Source: an uncultured Lachnospiraceae bacterium (GTDB taxonomy: Bacteria; Bacillota; Clostridia; Lachnospirales; Lachnospiraceae). From it: DNA of 64,000 nt. Below are positions 44,881 through 53,292 of the stretch, piece after piece (position 1 is the stretch's first letter; the number at the start of each line of letters is the position of its first letter). The notes beneath the pieces are model-generated. The model was not told the origin of the DNA and ran no database searches. It saw only the letters and a program-made list of their open reading frames with translations. The stretch covers positions 128,911 to 192,910 of the forward strand of contig URCR01000001.1 of NCBI GenBank assembly GCA_900546325.1. The letters run 5' to 3'. The translations under genes and the position numbers were made by a program.

Positions 44881-45867
44881 CTATCTGACCCGGATCTTCG
44901 TGCCTGCATAAATCCGATCGGGATTTGTGATATCGTTCCAGGCGCAAAGCTGACTGACTGTCGTTCCATATCTTTGAGCAATCCCCGACAGTGTATCTCC
45001 TTCCCGGATCGTATAGTGCTGCGCCGATGCACTTGTTCCATATATACCTCTAATGTCTCCGTCATTTACCCAGCACAGACCATTATCAAGCAGATACGGA
45101 TTTTTACTTCCTGCCTGAATGGACGTGATCACTCCGTGATTCCGTGCCATATCCGCCGCTTGAATTACCCTGCTGTTTGGATCTGAGGCACTTGCATAGC
45201 AGGTGCTAAATACAACATGCTCTCCCACCTGATGTTTTGTTCCGGAAGGTGTCGGATTCGTTGGCGGCAAAGTTGGTCTGCTTCCGGATGTTTCTCCGAT
45301 TTCAGCCGGGAAGTTCCGATAACATTCATTCATGTCTACCGCCCCATGGATTCCTGCAATGCTGCCGGATGGTGTGTACTGCCACATATCCTTATTCGCT
45401 CCTGTATAGTCACACCGGAAATTGTACTGCGCAACCCATTTTGTGAACCTTTCCAGCCCAGACAGATAGTGATTCCACCAGTTCAAGTTTGCATACACAC
45501 CGCACCAGTATCCGGCTTTCTCAATCACATCACCGAAAATCTGCGCCGCTTGTTTTGCATACCCTTCCATCCCTACACCTTCTACATCATAATACACCGG
45601 AAATGTTAAGTGATAGCCTTTGATGCACCGCAGCACATGCGCCGCCTCGCTCCTTGCCATCGCTTCATTGGTTGCGTAAGCATAAATATAAACTCCGAAT
45701 GGAATTCCTAAACGTGTGCACTCATCTGCATTTCTCTTCCATTGTTTATCATCCTGGCTCACGATGTCATCTCCATACCCTGCTCGGAGAATTGCCCCGT
45801 CAATCTGTCCTCTTACCTGCTCCCAATTGATTGTTCCCTGATGTTCTGATACGTCGATTACTTTCAT
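44881..45867 (-). CDS. GH25 lysozyme with C-terminal LysM domain (phage-type lysin)
   Basis: 328 residues. The N-terminal GH25 muramidase domain (1-190) starts VIDVSEHQGTINWEQV and has the catalytic D/E pairs around YYDVEG, then WQYTPSGSIAGI. A Pro-rich linker follows at about 200-215. A middle module (HQVGEHVVFSTCYASASD...YLLDNGLCWVNDGDIRGIYG) is seen in endolysins of Lachnospiraceae phages. The end is a LysM domain (HYTIREGDTLSGIAQRYG...IYAGTKIRVR). There is no signal peptide, as in phage endolysins. The ATG at 45867 has AAGGAG. No holin or phage structural gene is next to it, so it may be a prophage relic or a cell-wall recycling enzyme. Confidence 0.92.
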   Translation of the reverse strand: MKVIDVSEHQGTINWEQVRGQIDGAILRAGYGDDIVSQDDKQWKRNADECTRLGIPFGVYIYAYATNEAMARSEAAHVLRCIKGYHLTFPVYYDVEGVGMEGYAKQAAQIFGDVIEKAGYWCGVYANLNWWNHYLSGLERFTKWVAQYNFRCDYTGANKDMWQYTPSGSIAGIHGAVDMNECYRNFPAEIGETSGSRPTLPPTNPTPSGTKHQVGEHVVFSTCYASASDPNSRVIQAADMARNHGVITSIQAGSKNPYLLDNGLCWVNDGDIRGIYGTSASAQHYTIREGDTLSGIAQRYGTTVSQLCAWNDITNPDRIYAGTKIRVR

Positions 45868-45961
45868 AAATGTATTCTCCTTTTGGCGAAGCAAAAGAGA
45901 GTCCAAAGACTCCCTTTCTTTTTTACTATTTTATTCATTTCTGCAGAGTTGTTTCATTGTC

Positions 45962-46102
45962 TTATTGATGCTTCCCTAAAATAGCCTCTTTTCGTACATT
46001 GTGTCTCTGATTCTGATTTTCCGGTTTTTTCTTCTGTGTAATGCTGTTGAACATTTCCTTATTTTTCTTCTGATTTACTGCTTCCTGCTGTTTCTTATCC
46101 AT
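45962..46102 (-). CDS. Small basic protein of 46 residues, unrecognised
   Basis: An ATG at 46102 with TTGAGGTGAG upstream opens a 46-codon frame. The product is rich in Lys, Gln and Asn, begins DKKQQEAVNQKKNKEMF and ends VRKEAILGKHQ. The codon-aligned ribosome site and balanced use of third positions support translation. No transmembrane segment. It lies between the lysin and the GreA-like gene on the same strand. The function is unknown. Confidence 0.55.
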   Translation of the reverse strand: MDKKQQEAVNQKKNKEMFNSITQKKKPENQNQRHNVRKEAILGKHQ

Positions 46103-46158
46103 ACACTCACCTCAAAGGATAGTATCTGAAGATCCGGCAGTTTTATGCAGACATTTTT

Positions 46159-46662
46159 TTAATAACTCCGAAGCTGATCACTTCCGTCATCGACTGTATT
46201 TTCTATTTCTTTGATCACCACATAATACCCATCGTCACCGGTCACCCTGATAAAGACTCTGTCTCCTGCTTTTTTCCCGAGAATCGCTTTTCCGATCGGA
46301 GATTCTGTGCTGATCAATCCTTTCAGAGAATTCCCCCGCACAGTCGTCACCAGCTTGAATACTTCCACCTCGTCATCCTCTTCAAAATAAAGGTGTACGG
46401 TGTTATTTAATCCCACTTCATCTTCTTTTGATTCGTCGGATACAATCTTCGCAGTCTTGATCATCCGCTCCAGATAGCGGATCCTGCTCTCATTTTTGTT
46501 TTTCTCTTTTTTCGCAGCATGATATTCAAAATTTTCACTCAAGTCACCATGTGCCCTCGCCTCTTTGACATCTTCAAGAAGTTCCTTGCGAAGCACGATC
46601 TTCCGGTACTCAATCTCTTCTCTCATTTTTTGAATATCCTTTTTCGTCAGCTCATTATACAT
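46159..46662 (-). CDS. GreA/GreB-family transcript cleavage factor
   Basis: 167 residues. The N-terminal coiled coil carries ARAHGDLSENFEYHAAKKEK, the acidic-tip motif of Gre factors. The C-terminal FKBP-like domain has STESPIGKAILGKKAGDRV. Gre factors enter the RNA polymerase secondary channel and stimulate cleavage of backtracked transcripts. The start ATG overlaps the stop of the upstream CBM9-like gene by 8 bp, so translation is probably coupled. It may be a second Gre paralogue, since the main greA in Firmicutes usually sits with lysS or udk genes. Confidence 0.92.
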   Translation of the reverse strand: MYNELTKKDIQKMREEIEYRKIVLRKELLEDVKEARAHGDLSENFEYHAAKKEKNKNESRIRYLERMIKTAKIVSDESKEDEVGLNNTVHLYFEEDDEVEVFKLVTTVRGNSLKGLISTESPIGKAILGKKAGDRVFIRVTGDDGYYVVIKEIENTVDDGSDQLRSY

Positions 46663-47278
46663 TGGTGATCACCGCCTTTGCGAAGTAAACCGGCAGGTGA
46701 AAGTTCGGCTTTTCACTTTGGATTGCACTGTAACACCCGAAATGCTGGATGGACTCATCCTCCGAAATCTTATAAAAGTTACAGTAAAATTCCTTCCCTT
46801 CCTTTACCTCCTCAAATGGACAGACTTCTTTCAGAAGCGCTTCCGGAATGAGTACAGATACGCTCCATCGATCTGCTTCTATTTTCGCTTTGCAATCCGC
46901 CTCCTGATAATATTGATCTGAAATCAGCGTCCGGTTCTCTTTCGCATATCCTTTTTCTGCATACAATGCTCCATTTGCATTCATCTCAAAATTAATGTAA
47001 ATGCAAGGCTTCTCCTGATCCATCTCTCCCTCCGGAAATGCAAAAAATGCTTCCAGCGCACTGTCTTTGTAGACCAGTTCTTTATCCTTGCTGCAGACCC
47101 GCTTGGGATTCTGCTCCTCGCAAGTCATTTCCAGATAAATTCCCTGCCCTTCTATATATCCGGCTCTGCCATATGCTTTCGGCGTTTGTAAACTGTTCCA
47201 CAAATATTGGTCGATCGCAAACCGTTCACATTGATCGATCTGCGCACGGTCCGCTATGCGGTATATTTTATATTCCAT
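46655..47278 (-). CDS. Stand-alone CBM9-like carbohydrate-binding protein
   Basis: 207 residues. LEAFFAFPEGEMDQEKPCIYINFEMNANGALYAEKG and RWSVSVLIPEALL, followed by FYCNFYKISEDESIQHFGCY, resemble the family 9 carbohydrate-binding domains found as single proteins in Firmicutes and Bacteroidetes. No signal peptide or catalytic domain is visible. The start at 47278 (GGAGG upstream) is preferred to 47290. It overlaps the GreA-like gene. Its ligand and role are unknown, and cytoplasmic location makes cellulose or xylan binding unlikely. Confidence 0.7.
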   Translation of the reverse strand: MEYKIYRIADRAQIDQCERFAIDQYLWNSLQTPKAYGRAGYIEGQGIYLEMTCEEQNPKRVCSKDKELVYKDSALEAFFAFPEGEMDQEKPCIYINFEMNANGALYAEKGYAKENRTLISDQYYQEADCKAKIEADRWSVSVLIPEALLKEVCPFEEVKEGKEFYCNFYKISEDESIQHFGCYSAIQSEKPNFHLPVYFAKAVITNV

Positions 47279-47349
47279 TTTTTCCTCCATCCTTCTGACA
47301 ATCTGCTCTCTTAAGATTCCACTTTATTATACTGCTTTTTTTATACAAA

Positions 47350-47380
47350 GAAAAGATTCACATCTTTTGTGAATCTTTTC
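47350..47380 (-). terminator. Terminator after the GH3 gene
   Basis: GAAAAGATTCAC and GTGAATCTTTTC form a perfect 12-bp stem with a 7-nt loop, followed on the minus strand by a T-rich tract. It separates GH3 from the CBM9-like gene. Confidence 0.9.
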
Positions 47381-47465
47381 TCCCATTTTCGCTCTTTCCT
47401 CAAAGGAAAGGGGCTATTCCACTTATTTTATCTGATTGCAGATCGTTTCTGCCGGTTTTTTCTTC

Positions 47466-49232
47466 TTACAGTCTCGCATCGAACAATCCACAGAAACTGT
47501 CGATCGGATCTGTTCCTTTGAATGCTTCTTCCCCATTCATAAGGTTCTCAACCAACGCGTCAAATGTTGTGTCTTTAGAGTCGTAAGTGTTGATATAGGT
47601 CCGCGCCTGCGGAATGTCTGCAAGCATTGTCGGCTGTCCGCATCCGACAACAACAACCGGAACTTCAAATACATACCACGGAATCTCTCCGCCTCCCTTT
47701 GACATTCCAAAGCTTGGTCTTCCGTTCGGTACATCACAGAGTGTGATCACAAGATCCATATCGGATACGAAATCAGCGATCGCATTCTTTCCTGCAAAGT
47801 AAATGTTTAAGTCTGGTTTCTCCCCTGCTTCCATCTGCTTCTTCATCACATCGAGCGGACTTTCATAGATAAATGCGTCAAATCCTTTTGCACATAATTT
47901 TTCTTTTAATGCTTCTGCCGGATTTCCTTTTCCGCCTCCGAGCATCTTCATCAGAGCTGACATGCTGTTCTCCGCGCCTTTGATGTGCACGATCATAATT
48001 CTCTTATAACGCTCCGGTGTCACCGGGAGAACTTCTTTGTCTTTGTATTTTACAAGTGTGATACAGTCTTCACTGATCGACTTCTGCATTGCTTTGTATT
48101 CTTCTCTCTGAAGCACTTCCTCTGCTGTCTCCGGCTGAGGTACCAGCTCCTCTTTGCTCTTCTTGTTGAGTCCGAGGTGTGCTTTGAGTCCTAAAATACG
48201 TGTCAGGGCCTCTGTCATTCTCTCTTCGCTGATGATTCCTGTCTGATATGCATTGAGCATTGTCGCAAAATCTTCTTCCGGATCATTGAAGAATAAGAAC
48301 ATATCGCATCCTGCATTAATGCTTGCCGGAAGCATCTCAGAACGCTTCATGCGGTCTGTCATCGCTACCATGTGGGAAGCATCTGTCACAACCATACCGT
48401 TGAATCCAAGTCTGTCTCTCAGAAGACCTGTCATAATCTCAGGGCTTAATGTCGCCGGCATCATATCTTCGTCTTTTAACTCAGGGTTAATTGCCTTCGC
48501 ATAGGACGGAAGCATGATGTGACCTCCCATGATCGCATCCAGATCATTCTCGATCAATGTACGGTAAACGTGACCGTAAGTCTCGTCCCATTTTTCCACA
48601 TCAAAATAGTTGACATTGTTTGCAATGTGTGCGTCTCTGAAGTCCTGTCCATTTCCCGGGAAATGTTTCGCTGCACATGCAAATCCAGGAATGGTATGTG
48701 CTCCATTTAAGTATGCCTTGCTCATATTGGCAACCCGCTCCGGGTCTCCGCCGAATGCACGTGTCACGATCTCTGTGTTTTCCCAGTTATAAAGAATATC
48801 TGCTACCGGTGCAAATGCCATGTTGCATCCGATCGCCGCTGCCTGTTCATTTGCCATCTTTCCTAATGCAAACGCATAATCTTCCTTGTCTGTCGCTGCA
48901 ATCTTAACCCCTGCCCCGATATGTGTTCCATCTGCGCATGCGCCGTCTCCTCCGGCTTCTGTGTTACATGCGATGAATACCGGAACTTTCGCGTATTTCT
49001 GGAGAATTCTGTTCTGCTCCTGAATTGCCTTTCCTGGTGCCGGATTGTAACGGCATCCACCAAGGTGGTATTTTTCCATAAGTTCTTTTAAATACTCTTC
49101 ATCGTGTGAAGCTGTCAGCTGAAAGAATAACTGTCCTACTTTCTCTTCCGGGCTCATATTTGCAATTGTATCTTGTACCCATTTACAGTCTTCCTCTGAC
49201 AGATAATACGGTCTTGCTTTTAAATCTACCAT
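47466..49232 (-). CDS. GH3 glycoside hydrolase (NagZ-like beta-N-acetylhexosaminidase type)
   Basis: 588 residues. The TIM barrel (about 1-370) has MSPEEKVGQLFFQL, ACAAKHFPGNGQDFRDAHI near residue 190 (the KHFPG-x-G and Asp/His motif of NagZ-type members), and GFNGMVVTDASHM with the nucleophile Asp near 282. A second alpha/beta domain follows (ITLVKYKDKEVLPVTPERYKR onward). These enzymes remove beta-linked GlcNAc or related sugars. No signal peptide, so cytoplasmic. GAGGAGA precedes the ATG. It is monocistronic, with a terminator behind. Confidence 0.9.
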   Translation of the reverse strand: MVDLKARPYYLSEEDCKWVQDTIANMSPEEKVGQLFFQLTASHDEEYLKELMEKYHLGGCRYNPAPGKAIQEQNRILQKYAKVPVFIACNTEAGGDGACADGTHIGAGVKIAATDKEDYAFALGKMANEQAAAIGCNMAFAPVADILYNWENTEIVTRAFGGDPERVANMSKAYLNGAHTIPGFACAAKHFPGNGQDFRDAHIANNVNYFDVEKWDETYGHVYRTLIENDLDAIMGGHIMLPSYAKAINPELKDEDMMPATLSPEIMTGLLRDRLGFNGMVVTDASHMVAMTDRMKRSEMLPASINAGCDMFLFFNDPEEDFATMLNAYQTGIISEERMTEALTRILGLKAHLGLNKKSKEELVPQPETAEEVLQREEYKAMQKSISEDCITLVKYKDKEVLPVTPERYKRIMIVHIKGAENSMSALMKMLGGGKGNPAEALKEKLCAKGFDAFIYESPLDVMKKQMEAGEKPDLNIYFAGKNAIADFVSDMDLVITLCDVPNGRPSFGMSKGGGEIPWYVFEVPVVVVGCGQPTMLADIPQARTYINTYDSKDTTFDALVENLMNGEEAFKGTDPIDSFCGLFDARL

Positions 49233-49362
49233 ATAAATAAAATTCTCCTCTCTGTGTAAAAACTTTTACGTGATCAATTATATCATTATTTTGTACAAAA
49301 ACGCCATATGTTACTTGTATATTTTACACAAATTTCATTTTTCAGTTCAGAACGCGTCTATG

Positions 49363-50133
49363 TTATACCGCCCCGTCCAGCACCGGAGCCAGAAGAACTT
49401 TTCCGGTTCCACGGTACACATTGACAAGCCCCTCACCGGAAGCTGCCGAACCTGCCAGTGTCTTTCCAGACCGTTCTACGGTAAAGTTTAAGCTGCCGCT
49501 CCATGCAATTGCCATATTTCCATCTACTTTCAGTACATCATCCTGAAGGGTGATCTCCACAAGTTCCTCCTTCGGACAAGGTGCCTCCAGACAAAGCACT
49601 CCTTCCCCTACCACTCCAAGGTTGAACAGCCCTTCATTTCCTGCAACAGCAGAAGAAAGATTGGAGCGCATCACTGCTTTGTGTTTCAGCCTTGCATCAC
49701 ATGCCAGGAACAATCCGTCATCCAGCACGATCGAGCCGTTCCAGTCTCCTACATCTATCAGAAGAATGTGCTTGTAAGTCGGTTCCAATACGAGGATTCC
49801 GCTTCCGGTATATTCCGGCTTGATCGCAGATTCCCCGGTCATCTTTCCTCTGACTGCTTTTCCGAGGAAATCTCCCACACCTTTTACTCCGGTTGTCGCA
49901 TTGACATTGCCCACGGTCCACTGCATTGCTCCTGCCTGAAGTGTAATATTGGCCTGGTTGACGTCACAGATGACCTGCCGCTTTCTCACATTCATCTCGT
50001 TACAGAAATATGCCAGCGCAGCATTGTTCGGCATCACACTTAAATCCCGCTGGTATTCTATGACCGTAAACGGTCCGAGAGAATTTAACACTTTAATATC
50101 ATCATTGTTCGTAAAATTAGAGATTCTATACAT
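49363..50133 (-). CDS. AIM24 family protein
   Basis: 256 residues of repeated beta-strands. Family features include ITLQAGAMQWTVGNV, the Gly-rich GVGDFLGKAVRGKMTGESAIKP, and GEGLVNVYRGTGKVLLAP near the C-terminus. AIM24 proteins are widespread soluble proteins of unknown role, possibly lipid- or membrane-associated. AAGGAGGAAG precedes the ATG. It lies alone between thiC and GH3. Confidence 0.85.
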   Translation of the reverse strand: MYRISNFTNNDDIKVLNSLGPFTVIEYQRDLSVMPNNAALAYFCNEMNVRKRQVICDVNQANITLQAGAMQWTVGNVNATTGVKGVGDFLGKAVRGKMTGESAIKPEYTGSGILVLEPTYKHILLIDVGDWNGSIVLDDGLFLACDARLKHKAVMRSNLSSAVAGNEGLFNLGVVGEGVLCLEAPCPKEELVEITLQDDVLKVDGNMAIAWSGSLNFTVERSGKTLAGSAASGEGLVNVYRGTGKVLLAPVLDGAV

Positions 50134-50263
50134 CGCTTTCTTCCTCCTTATCGTGCTTCGCTGTAATCTGTGATACTGATAGCTTCATTATACGTTGTGT
50201 ACATCAAAAACACAATATCGTTCCGATTCCATCCGCCGATTTTTCTGCTGTTTCGGATTTTTA

Positions 50264-51571
50264 CTACAGAATGTCGATATACTCTCCGTTTAGCGCCTTA
50301 TTCATGCTCCTGACTGCACAGAACTTTCCGCACATCGAACAGCTCTCCTCAATCTCCGGCTTGCGGTCCTCCCGAATCTGTTTTGCCGTCTCCGGATCGA
50401 TGGAACAATTCCACTGTTCCTCCCAGTCAAAAGTTCTTCTGGCATCTGCCATCTTATCATCCATCTCTCTTGCATGCGGAATATGTTTTGCAATATCTGC
50501 AGCGTGTGCTGCGATTTTAGAAGCGATGATTCCCTGTCTGACATCTTCCACATTCGGAAGTGCCAGATGTTCTGCCGGTGTCACATAGCAAAGAAATGCT
50601 GCCCCTGCCGAAGCTGCAACCGCACCTCCGATCGCCGCTGTAATATGGTCATATCCCGGTGCAATGTCTGTCACGATCGGTCCCAGCACATAAAACGGCG
50701 CACCCATGCAGATGGTCTGCTGCAGTTTCATATTTGCCTCAATCTGATCAAGCGGCATATGTCCCGGTCCTTCTACCATCACCTGCACATCTTTCTCCCA
50801 TGCGCGTCTGGTCAGTTCTCCGAGACGCACCAGCTCTTCAATCTGACACACATCACTTGCATCCGCCAGACAGCCGGGACGACATGCATCCCCGAGAGAA
50901 ATTGTCACATCATATTCCCGGCAGATTTCGAGAATTTCATCAAAATATTCATAGAAAGGATTTTCATTTCCGGTCATGCTCATCCACGCAAACACAAGCG
51001 ATCCGCCTCTTGATACGATATTCATCTTCCGTTTATGCTTCTTGATCTGTTCGATCGTCTTTCGTGTGATCCCGCAGTGAAGCGTTACAAAATCCACTCC
51101 GTCTTCTGCGTGAAGCCTGACAACATCGATAAAATCTTTTGCCGTCAGTGTGGCGAGATCTCTCTGATAATGGATCACGCTGTCATAGACCGGAACCGTT
51201 CCGATCATGGCAGGGCATTCCTGTGTCAGCTTTCTGCGAAATGGCTGCGTATTTCCGTGGGAGGAAAGATCCATGATCGCCTCCGCCCCCATATTTACCG
51301 CCGCCATGACTTTCTCCATCTCAATCTCATAATCTTTGCAATCCTTTGACACGCCCAGGTTTACATTGATCTTCGTGCGGAGCATGGAGCCTACTCCATT
51401 TGGCACCAGGCATTTATGCCTTTTATTGGCACAGATGGCCACCTGGCCTTTCGCCACCAGATCGCGGATTTCCTCCTCTGTGCGGTATTCCTTTCGCGCA
51501 ACCGCCCGCATCTCCTCTGTGATAATTCCCTTTCTTGCTGCTTCCATTTGTGTGTGGTATTTCTCTGACAT
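50264..51571 (-). CDS. thiC: Phosphomethylpyrimidine synthase
   Basis: 435 residues. ThiC is the radical-SAM enzyme that turns AIR into HMP-phosphate for thiamine synthesis. Visible hallmarks are NVNLGVSKD near the N-terminus, DLSSHGNTQPFRRKL, DFVTLHCGI, MVEGPGHMPLDQI and the C-terminal iron-sulfur motif CSMCGKFCAV (Cys-x2-Cys-x4-Cys). The open frame extends 90 bp further upstream, but GAAGAGGTG and the usual MSEKYHTQ start support the ATG at 51571. A TPP riboswitch with terminator precedes it. No other thiamine gene is in the window. Confidence 0.96.
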   Translation of the reverse strand: MSEKYHTQMEAARKGIITEEMRAVARKEYRTEEEIRDLVAKGQVAICANKRHKCLVPNGVGSMLRTKINVNLGVSKDCKDYEIEMEKVMAAVNMGAEAIMDLSSHGNTQPFRRKLTQECPAMIGTVPVYDSVIHYQRDLATLTAKDFIDVVRLHAEDGVDFVTLHCGITRKTIEQIKKHKRKMNIVSRGGSLVFAWMSMTGNENPFYEYFDEILEICREYDVTISLGDACRPGCLADASDVCQIEELVRLGELTRRAWEKDVQVMVEGPGHMPLDQIEANMKLQQTICMGAPFYVLGPIVTDIAPGYDHITAAIGGAVAASAGAAFLCYVTPAEHLALPNVEDVRQGIIASKIAAHAADIAKHIPHAREMDDKMADARRTFDWEEQWNCSIDPETAKQIREDRKPEIEESCSMCGKFCAVRSMNKALNGEYIDIL

Positions 51572-51688
51572 ACGATGCACCTCTTCTTTCTTGTGACTGC
51601 TTCCGAACATTTGTCTTCCGCTTTGCGCCGGAAATTTTTCTATGACAGAACTCTCAAGCATCGCCGTTAGCGGCTAATCTCTTATCAT

Positions 51689-51719
51689 TAAAAAACGGAG
51701 TACCCCATTGGTACTCCGT
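51689..51719 (-). terminator. Riboswitch-controlled terminator in the thiC leader
   Basis: ACGGAGTACC and GGTACTCCGT form a perfect 10-bp stem with a 5-nt loop and a T-run on the minus strand. It lies between the TPP aptamer and the thiC start. It is the expected expression platform, ending transcription when TPP is bound. Confidence 0.85.
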
Positions 51720-51741
51720 CAAACTTCGTAATGAAATCCAT

Positions 51742-51830
51742 TCTTCCCTACGTTGGCATTATCCAAATCAGGTATCAGGGTCGAAGTTCACACCTTCCTC
51801 TCAGCCTGTCTACAAGCTCCCCGGCTATTT
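51742..51830 (-). promoter_or_regulatory. TPP (thiamine pyrophosphate) riboswitch
   Basis: Read on the minus strand the region contains the conserved blocks GGGGAGC, GGCTGAGAGG, GACCCT, ACCTGAT, TGGATAATGCCA and ACGTAGGGAA in the order of the TPP/THI-element aptamer. It lies about 170 bp upstream of thiC with a terminator hairpin between. Confidence 0.96.
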
Positions 51831-51903
51831 ACTTTTTTCACGAAAATAGTAACACAGCAGACATACAAAGTCAAATCATTCCGGATTTGTTTTTCGAAAA
51901 TAG

Positions 51904-53070
51904 TTACATACTTTGCTTCAAGATCGCAACAATTTCTTCGTGCGAGAGCACCTTATACCCTCCGTCCATGACAAATGTGCCTTCTGCGATTCCCTCGATC
52001 ATCTCTTCCGTCACTCCAAGCTCCCTCAGATTCATAACAAGACCGATCTCATGCATCCAGCTTTCCATTCTCGCCAGACCTTCCTCTGCAATCTGCTCCT
52101 CACGCTTTCCTTCCGGCCGGACATCCCACACATTTTCTGCAAAACGCACAAACTTCTTCAATCCGTACGGGCAGATATAACGGTAATATGCCATAGAAAC
52201 CGCCGCCAGCGTCATACCATGAGTCGCATCCGTATAAGCCCCCACAGACTGTCCCATCATGTGAACCATCCAGTCGGTTGTCTTTCCCTGTGCAACCAAG
52301 GTATTCAGCGCCCATGTCGCGGTCCACATAATATTGCTGCGAGCCTCATAATCCGTCGGATGTTCGATCGCGATTCTTGAAGAGTGGATCAGCGATTTCA
52401 TCAGTCCTTCCATAATGTAATCGGACGTATTGTCATCTTCTCCTGAAAAATACTGCTCGGTAATGTGATTGAAAATGTCATAGAAACCTGCTACCATCTG
52501 ATATTTTGGCAGTGTATAGGTAAATACCGGATTCAAAATAGAAAATTTCGGAAACACCTGCTCACCAAATACGTGTCCGATCTTCCGTTTGCTCTCCGGG
52601 TTAGTAATGACTGAACCGCCATTCATCTCTGATCCGGTTCCTACCATCGTCAGCACACATCCAACCGGAATGATCGGATTATCTACCTCTTCCATTCTTG
52701 CATAGTATTTTTCCCAAGGATCTTCCTCGCAATATGCAGAGACGGAGACGGCCTTCGCATAATCGCACACCGAACCTCCTCCCACGGCAAGAATCAGATC
52801 CACTTGATTCTCCCGCGCAATCTTACATCCCTCATACAATTTCTCTACGGTCGGATTCGGCATCACACCCGGATCTTCAAAAACTGTTTTCCCGGCCTCT
52901 TTTAACAACTTCATGACCTGATCGTAGATTCCATTTTTCTTAATCGAATCCTTCCCATAACTTAACTGCACCTTCGGTCCGTATTTTTTTAATTCTTCCT
53001 GTAAAGATACCAGGGAATCTTCCCCAAAATAAAGCTTTGTCGGATTGCAATACTGAAAATTTCCTAACAT
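51904..53070 (-). CDS. Iron-containing alcohol dehydrogenase (YqhD/BDH-like)
   Basis: 388 residues. NPTKLYFGEDSL is the typical start, LILAVGGGSVCDYAKAVS the NAD(P)-binding motif. Metal ligands appear in YDIFNHITEQYF and further His in DATHGMTLAAVS. It resembles the butanol-dehydrogenase/YqhD branch that reduces aldehydes. The open frame is 24 bp longer, but AAAGGAG fits the ATG at 53070. The promoter upstream (53172-53202) has the over-long spacer and palindrome of MerR-type regulation, suggesting induction by reactive aldehydes or a similar stress (inference). Confidence 0.93.
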   Translation of the reverse strand: MLGNFQYCNPTKLYFGEDSLVSLQEELKKYGPKVQLSYGKDSIKKNGIYDQVMKLLKEAGKTVFEDPGVMPNPTVEKLYEGCKIARENQVDLILAVGGGSVCDYAKAVSVSAYCEEDPWEKYYARMEEVDNPIIPVGCVLTMVGTGSEMNGGSVITNPESKRKIGHVFGEQVFPKFSILNPVFTYTLPKYQMVAGFYDIFNHITEQYFSGEDDNTSDYIMEGLMKSLIHSSRIAIEHPTDYEARSNIMWTATWALNTLVAQGKTTDWMVHMMGQSVGAYTDATHGMTLAAVSMAYYRYICPYGLKKFVRFAENVWDVRPEGKREEQIAEEGLARMESWMHEIGLVMNLRELGVTEEMIEGIAEGTFVMDGGYKVLSHEEIVAILKQSM

Positions 53071-53171
53071 AGTTTCTCCTTTCTTTCCACACAATACATT
53101 TTTTTCGGCACGCTTCCAGTCACTCTGACTGATTGTATCAGATTGACTTTCTTCGCATTTATGATAGCTTC

Positions 53172-53202
53172 ATCATAGCACCTAAACCTGGCTTTAGGTC
53201 AA
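53172..53202 (-). promoter_or_regulatory. MerR-type promoter of the alcohol dehydrogenase gene
   Basis: Minus-strand TTGACC (53197-53202) and TATGAT (53172-53177) are separated by 19 bp. The spacer holds the inverted repeat CCTAAA-6 bp-TTTAGG. A 19-bp spacer with a central palindrome is the hallmark of MerR-regulated promoters. No MerR gene is in the window. Confidence 0.75.
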
Positions 53203-53292
53203 TACCTATTTCATAAATTTGCCATAAACTTTATGCGAAAACAAAAGAAATCTATACCATAATGCGCACAGGCTCACAAAGCGGAAAAAAAG

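Noticed and set aside
44742..45065. A 107-codon frame in the same strand as the GH25 lysin
   Set aside because: It overlaps the LysM end of the lysin in another frame and lacks a ribosome site.
44881..45867. A complete prophage around the GH25 lysin
   Set aside because: No integrase, holin, capsid, tail or portal gene lies on either side; only the lysin is phage-like.
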